Below, piece by piece: positions 7,823 to 10,771 of a DNA stretch of 10,771 bases. Location: NCBI GenBank assembly GCA_001839685.1, contig MLAK01000114.1:1-10771 (forward strand). Direction: 5' to 3'. Position numbers and translations under genes: made by a program. Position 1 is the first letter of the stretch, and every line of letters starts with the position of its first letter. Below the pieces are notes generated by a model that saw only the letters and a program-made list of their open reading frames with translations, made no database searches and was not told the origin of the DNA. This stretch comes from Tritrichomonas foetus. Lineage: Eukaryota > Parabasalia > Tritrichomonadida > Tritrichomonadidae.

Positions 7823-9007
7823 ATGCAAACAGCAGCCTCACAAGTTATGTCTAAATTTAGCACTTTATTGATGCTTAGTAAAACTAGGAACAATTGTGTT
7901 GGAACATCAGTGCCTATTCCTCGATTCGAAGAACCCTTAATTCGACAATTATTGAAAGAAACCATTACTTTACTGAAAGAGAGATCAATCATCCAACAAA
8001 TAGATCCTCCAGTATATGTTATTGGAGAACTTTCAGGTAATTTGATTGATTTAATGAGAATTTTTGCTCATTCAGAATCTGTGGATTCTCATTGTTTTGT
8101 TTTTTTAGGTAATTATAGTGGTTGTAGATCATTTTCTGCAGAAACCATAATATTTCTCTTATCTTTATATTGTTGCTATCCTCAAACAGTATGTTTATTA
8201 AGAGGAAAGAATGAATTTTTGACTTCTGAATCATTTAAAAACTTATCAAATGAATTTTTATCATTGAAACTTAATCTTGTTCATGAACTTACTGAAGTTT
8301 TTGGATATTTTCCATTGGCATGCGTGATATCCAAAGAAATATTATGCATACATTCAGGAATTGGCAAAAATTTTCACAATTTATCTAAATTGGAAAAAAT
8401 TCAAAGACCAATATTAGATTCTCGTGATTCTATTGTGCAAGATATTATTTTCTCCATTCCAGATGACTCAATTTCAGGAATCCATAATTTTAGTTATGGT
8501 GAAAAAGGCACAATCAATTTCCTCAAAAAGAATGATCTCAGGAAAATCATCATATCAGGAAACCCTTCTCCTAATGGCATCACTCAGTTTTGTCATGGGA
8601 AAGTCATTTCACTATTTTCATCAAGTAACCACTTAAACAAATGCGGTTTTCTATTTTTTCCTTTTGATTTGAAAGCCAGAGTTCATAGCTTGCCATTTTC
8701 TGACTCTTTGAAAAGAGAGCAGGCAAACTTTAACCCTCTTGCAAAAGTCTCAACTTTAGACCAGACCTCCTACACAATTAGATCAATCAATCAAATGATT
8801 TTTGGAAAAAATGAAAAAACACACAATCGGATTGTTCGAAGAATGACAGTCCCGATGCTCCAAAAGATTGAGCCACCAGATCCTGACAATTCCTTTGTCC
8901 GTTGTTTTTCACCTCCAGCTCGGAATGATATATTTTTGCCGCTTTATCCTCAAATAGAAAATATTTCATGTGATAATAAACATGAGACATTTCATGACAA
9001 TACTTGA
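7823..9007 (+). CDS. PPP-family (PP1-like) serine/threonine phosphatase, probably catalytically dead
   Basis: This 394-residue protein follows the PPP phosphatase fold from about residue 25 to 280, then has a lineage-specific tail of about 115 residues. The core motifs can be placed in order, but most are ruined. GDxHG is GELSG (68-72). GDxVDRG is GNYSGCR (96-102). RGNHE is RGKNE (127-131). The metal-ligand His of CxHGG survives in CIHSG (175-179). The RAH motif is replaced around ISGN (244-247). The Asp of the usual SDP is lost in SIP (211-213). The late FSAxNYCG motif is only partly kept as FSSSNH (265-270). Thus most metal ligands, the catalytic His-Asp pair and a phosphate-binding Arg are missing, while hydrophobic core segments and an uninterrupted frame remain. 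It probably folds as a pseudophosphatase acting as a regulator or scaffold rather than an enzyme. The A/T-rich 5' flank lacks a canonical Inr; a TCA at 7805-7807 would give a 16-base leader. Confidence 0.88.
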   Translation: MQTAASQVMSKFSTLLMLSKTRNNCVGTSVPIPRFEEPLIRQLLKETITLLKERSIIQQIDPPVYVIGELSGNLIDLMRIFAHSESVDSHCFVFLGNYSGCRSFSAETIIFLLSLYCCYPQTVCLLRGKNEFLTSESFKNLSNEFLSLKLNLVHELTEVFGYFPLACVISKEILCIHSGIGKNFHNLSKLEKIQRPILDSRDSIVQDIIFSIPDDSISGIHNFSYGEKGTINFLKKNDLRKIIISGNPSPNGITQFCHGKVISLFSSSNHLNKCGFLFFPFDLKARVHSLPFSDSLKREQANFNPLAKVSTLDQTSYTIRSINQMIFGKNEKTHNRIVRRMTVPMLQKIEPPDPDNSFVRCFSPPARNDIFLPLYPQIENISCDNKHETFHDNT

Positions 9008-9037
9008 TGAAATGTTTAATCTATTAACTATATATAA

Positions 9038-9041
9038 TAAA
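9038..9041 (+). terminator. Candidate polyadenylation signal (TAAA) of the phosphatase-like gene
   Basis: TAAA starts 31 bases after the TGA stop, within the range expected for the trichomonad UAAA poly(A) signal. The motif is common by chance here. Confidence 0.25.
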
Positions 9042-9206
9042 ATTACTATGTATTGATGTAAATCGGCAGATTTTTTTTTTATTTATTTTGATTGAAAATA
9101 TTTCTCGTTCATTTCTTGTTTATTATTTATGGTTTTGTCCTTTTATGGAAGGTAATCTCTAATAAAGAAGGAAATGATTTATGATTAAGCAAATGATCAG
9201 ATTTTT

Positions 9207-9223
9207 TGCCCGAAAATTGGGCA
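9207..9223. repeat. Short GC-rich hairpin
   Basis: TGCCC (9207-9211) and GGGCA (9219-9223) are exact reverse complements around a 7-base loop. The stem is GC-rich in a very AT-rich context, preceded by a T-run. It lies 200 bases past the phosphatase-like stop. Function unknown. Confidence 0.35.
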
Positions 9224-10734
9224 GGAGGAAATTATTTCAATTTGAGGATTTTTAATATAATCTTTTCAATTTTTCAGAAAAATGAAAAAATTGTCCAAAA
9301 TGCTTTTTTCTCGGGATAAAATCATATAAAATCTATTTAATTGAATATCAAAACTTAATACTATATAATAGATATATTATATTAATTATAGATGCAAATA
9401 TTCATTATTCAGATGGGTATATGCACAAAAAAATATGTCAAAAATTGTTGAACTGCCTTCGATGTTAACGAAAAGTTTGACTGAAATGAGATGAGATGCT
9501 TTTGAATAAACAGACAAGAAAAATGTCTGTTCAACTCAATGGGAATATATAAGACATTAACTATGATAATGATAGGACAACGAATATGGTAAAAAAAGGT
9601 CAATAAAAATATTTAAAAAGTTTACATTGAATTTTTGTGATATTTCAGAAAAAAATATCTTTCAAATAATTGTGTTGGGTTAATCTGAATTGAAAAAAGT
9701 ATTGTTCAAACCTTCTCAATTCATTTCTCTCTTACAACATTTTGAGAGAAATGCAAGTACAGCCTTGTTCGATGATGTGATAAATTTAATCTCATTCAGG
9801 AAATTCATCTTGACCATTAATTGGATTATTGCGAGTTATTATTCTCTATTGATTAATTCAATTTAAAATCAAAAATTCTATTAATTTGGATTTCAAAAAT
9901 TTAATTTCAATACATTCTCAATCTTTCCCCAAATTATTATTTCATACTTATCGTGCCAAAAGGTCATGTGGATTAAAATATGGTCGAAGATAAAAATGCA
10001 ATTCAGATCCAAAAATTCATCAAAGAAAAATTCTGCATATTTCAATGAATAGAATATGCTTTCAATAATTGAATATCATTGAATAAGGCGAAATTTCACA
10101 AATACTCACAAAATTATTTTACTTTTTTTGAAAGTCGAAAAATTCAGATCAATAAACATCAGAAAAATGATTCAATATACTTAGAATATTTGAAATAAAA
10201 CACATTTTCTCGAAGAGAGTTCAATGAATCAATAATATCAATGAGAGGAAATTGAAATTTCAATGCCATGTCAAATACTCGAAAACGAGAGATTTATTAA
10301 AATAAAAATTCTGCATGGTTAAACAATAACAAAATTTTATAAATTTATTCCAATATTTGAAATAAAAACTCTATAATAAAAATGTCTATAACATTTGTTT
10401 TTATCACTTACTATTATAGAAAATGGCTTTTTTTCATTTCAGGGATTTTAATAAAATTATTACCCTAAATATTTTTCACAAATGTAGATAACATTTCTTA
10501 TATGATATGACTTTTTCTATAATGCAAATTTAATTTTTCACAAATGATTTTCACCAATACTCCAAATTCAATTCATTTGTTTTTTTCTTTAAGCATACTC
10601 CCAAATCTTCAATACTATTGAAAATATTACATTTTCTTCGACAGTTTCCCATGTTTTGTCGTGATCAGTTCTGATATTTTCCCCTTTGAATCAAGTTTTT
10701 TGGATTACAATCGAATCATGCCTCTCTTTTGCAT

Positions 10735-10771
10735 AAGTAGAGTATACAGTTGTGATTTTTTGCGCTTCGCT
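10735..10771 (-). repeat. Right copy of the 37-bp inverted sequence
   Basis: Read on the reverse strand this copies 54-90 at 34 of 37 positions, with the only differences in one three-base block (10757-10759). It ends exactly at the window edge, so its outer boundary is unseen. On the plus strand the copy begins AAGTAGAGTATACAGTTGTG and runs to GCGCTTCGCT. The inner flank (TTTTGCAT before 10735) is unrelated to the inner flank of the left copy, so the boundary is sharp. Confidence 0.8.

Larger units (their letters stand above)
9008..10734. other. 1.7-kb AT-rich 3' spacer
   Basis: No convincing gene is seen. A T-run lies at about 9070-9080 and a GC-rich mini-hairpin (TGCCC/GGGCA) at 9207-9223. 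A perfect 14-bp palindrome ATTGAAATTTCAAT lies at 10251-10264. A 64-codon reverse frame at 9409-9603 has no domain pattern and is probably chance. The spacer ends where the right copy of the terminal sequence begins. Confidence 0.4.

Noticed and set aside
9409..9603. 64-codon reverse-strand frame
   Set aside because: Chance-level length and no domain.
10251..10264. Perfect 14-bp palindrome ATTGAAATTTCAAT as an operator
   Set aside because: AT-rich palindromes of this size are expected by chance in such composition and no gene start lies nearby.
54..10771. Autonomous DNA transposon or Maverick within the window
   Set aside because: No transposase, retroviral-type integrase, protein-primed polymerase B, packaging ATPase or capsid gene is present between the two repeat copies.

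Overview
The window looks like a compact, AT-rich (roughly 70% A+T) nuclear segment from a parabasalid protist, most likely a Tritrichomonas or Trichomonas relative. The reasons are: intronless protein genes separated by AT-rich spacers; a two-repeat Myb protein with a short leader and an Inr-like TCATT just upstream of its ATG; a type I surface protein with a very short signal peptide; and a degenerate PP1-like phosphatase of the kind I associate with trichomonad expansions. The species is an inference; no rRNA, tRNA or other marker gene is present.

Layout: (1) 54-90 and 10735-10771 hold a 37-base sequence in inverted orientation with only 3 mismatches, at both extremes of the window. (2) 705-1991 (+) encodes a single-pass surface glycoprotein. 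(3) 3287-3964 (+) encodes an R2R3-type Myb DNA-binding protein. (4) 4814-5398 (-) encodes a coiled-coil protein whose pattern resembles the Sds3/BRMS1 family of Sin3-HDAC complex subunits; it converges on the Myb gene. (5) 5399-7822 is a 2.4-kb spacer with no credible gene. (6) 7823-9007 (+) encodes a PPP-family phosphatase fold in which nearly all metal-binding and catalytic residues are replaced, so it is probably a pseudophosphatase. (7) 9008-10734 is a gene-free AT-rich spacer running to the right-hand repeat copy.

The four genes do not form an operon or an evident pathway. Two are nuclear/regulatory by inference (Myb, Sds3-like), one is at the cell surface, and one is a probable catalytically dead signalling scaffold. 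No transposase, integrase, polymerase, CRISPR array, toxin or viral gene was seen inside the window. The terminal inverted repeat therefore more likely marks the edges of dispersed repeats lying outside the window (Maverick/Polinton-like elements are one candidate) than the ends of a self-mobilising 10.7-kb element, but the window cannot decide this. The points most worth follow-up are the inverted terminal sequence, the pseudophosphatase and the Sds3-like protein.
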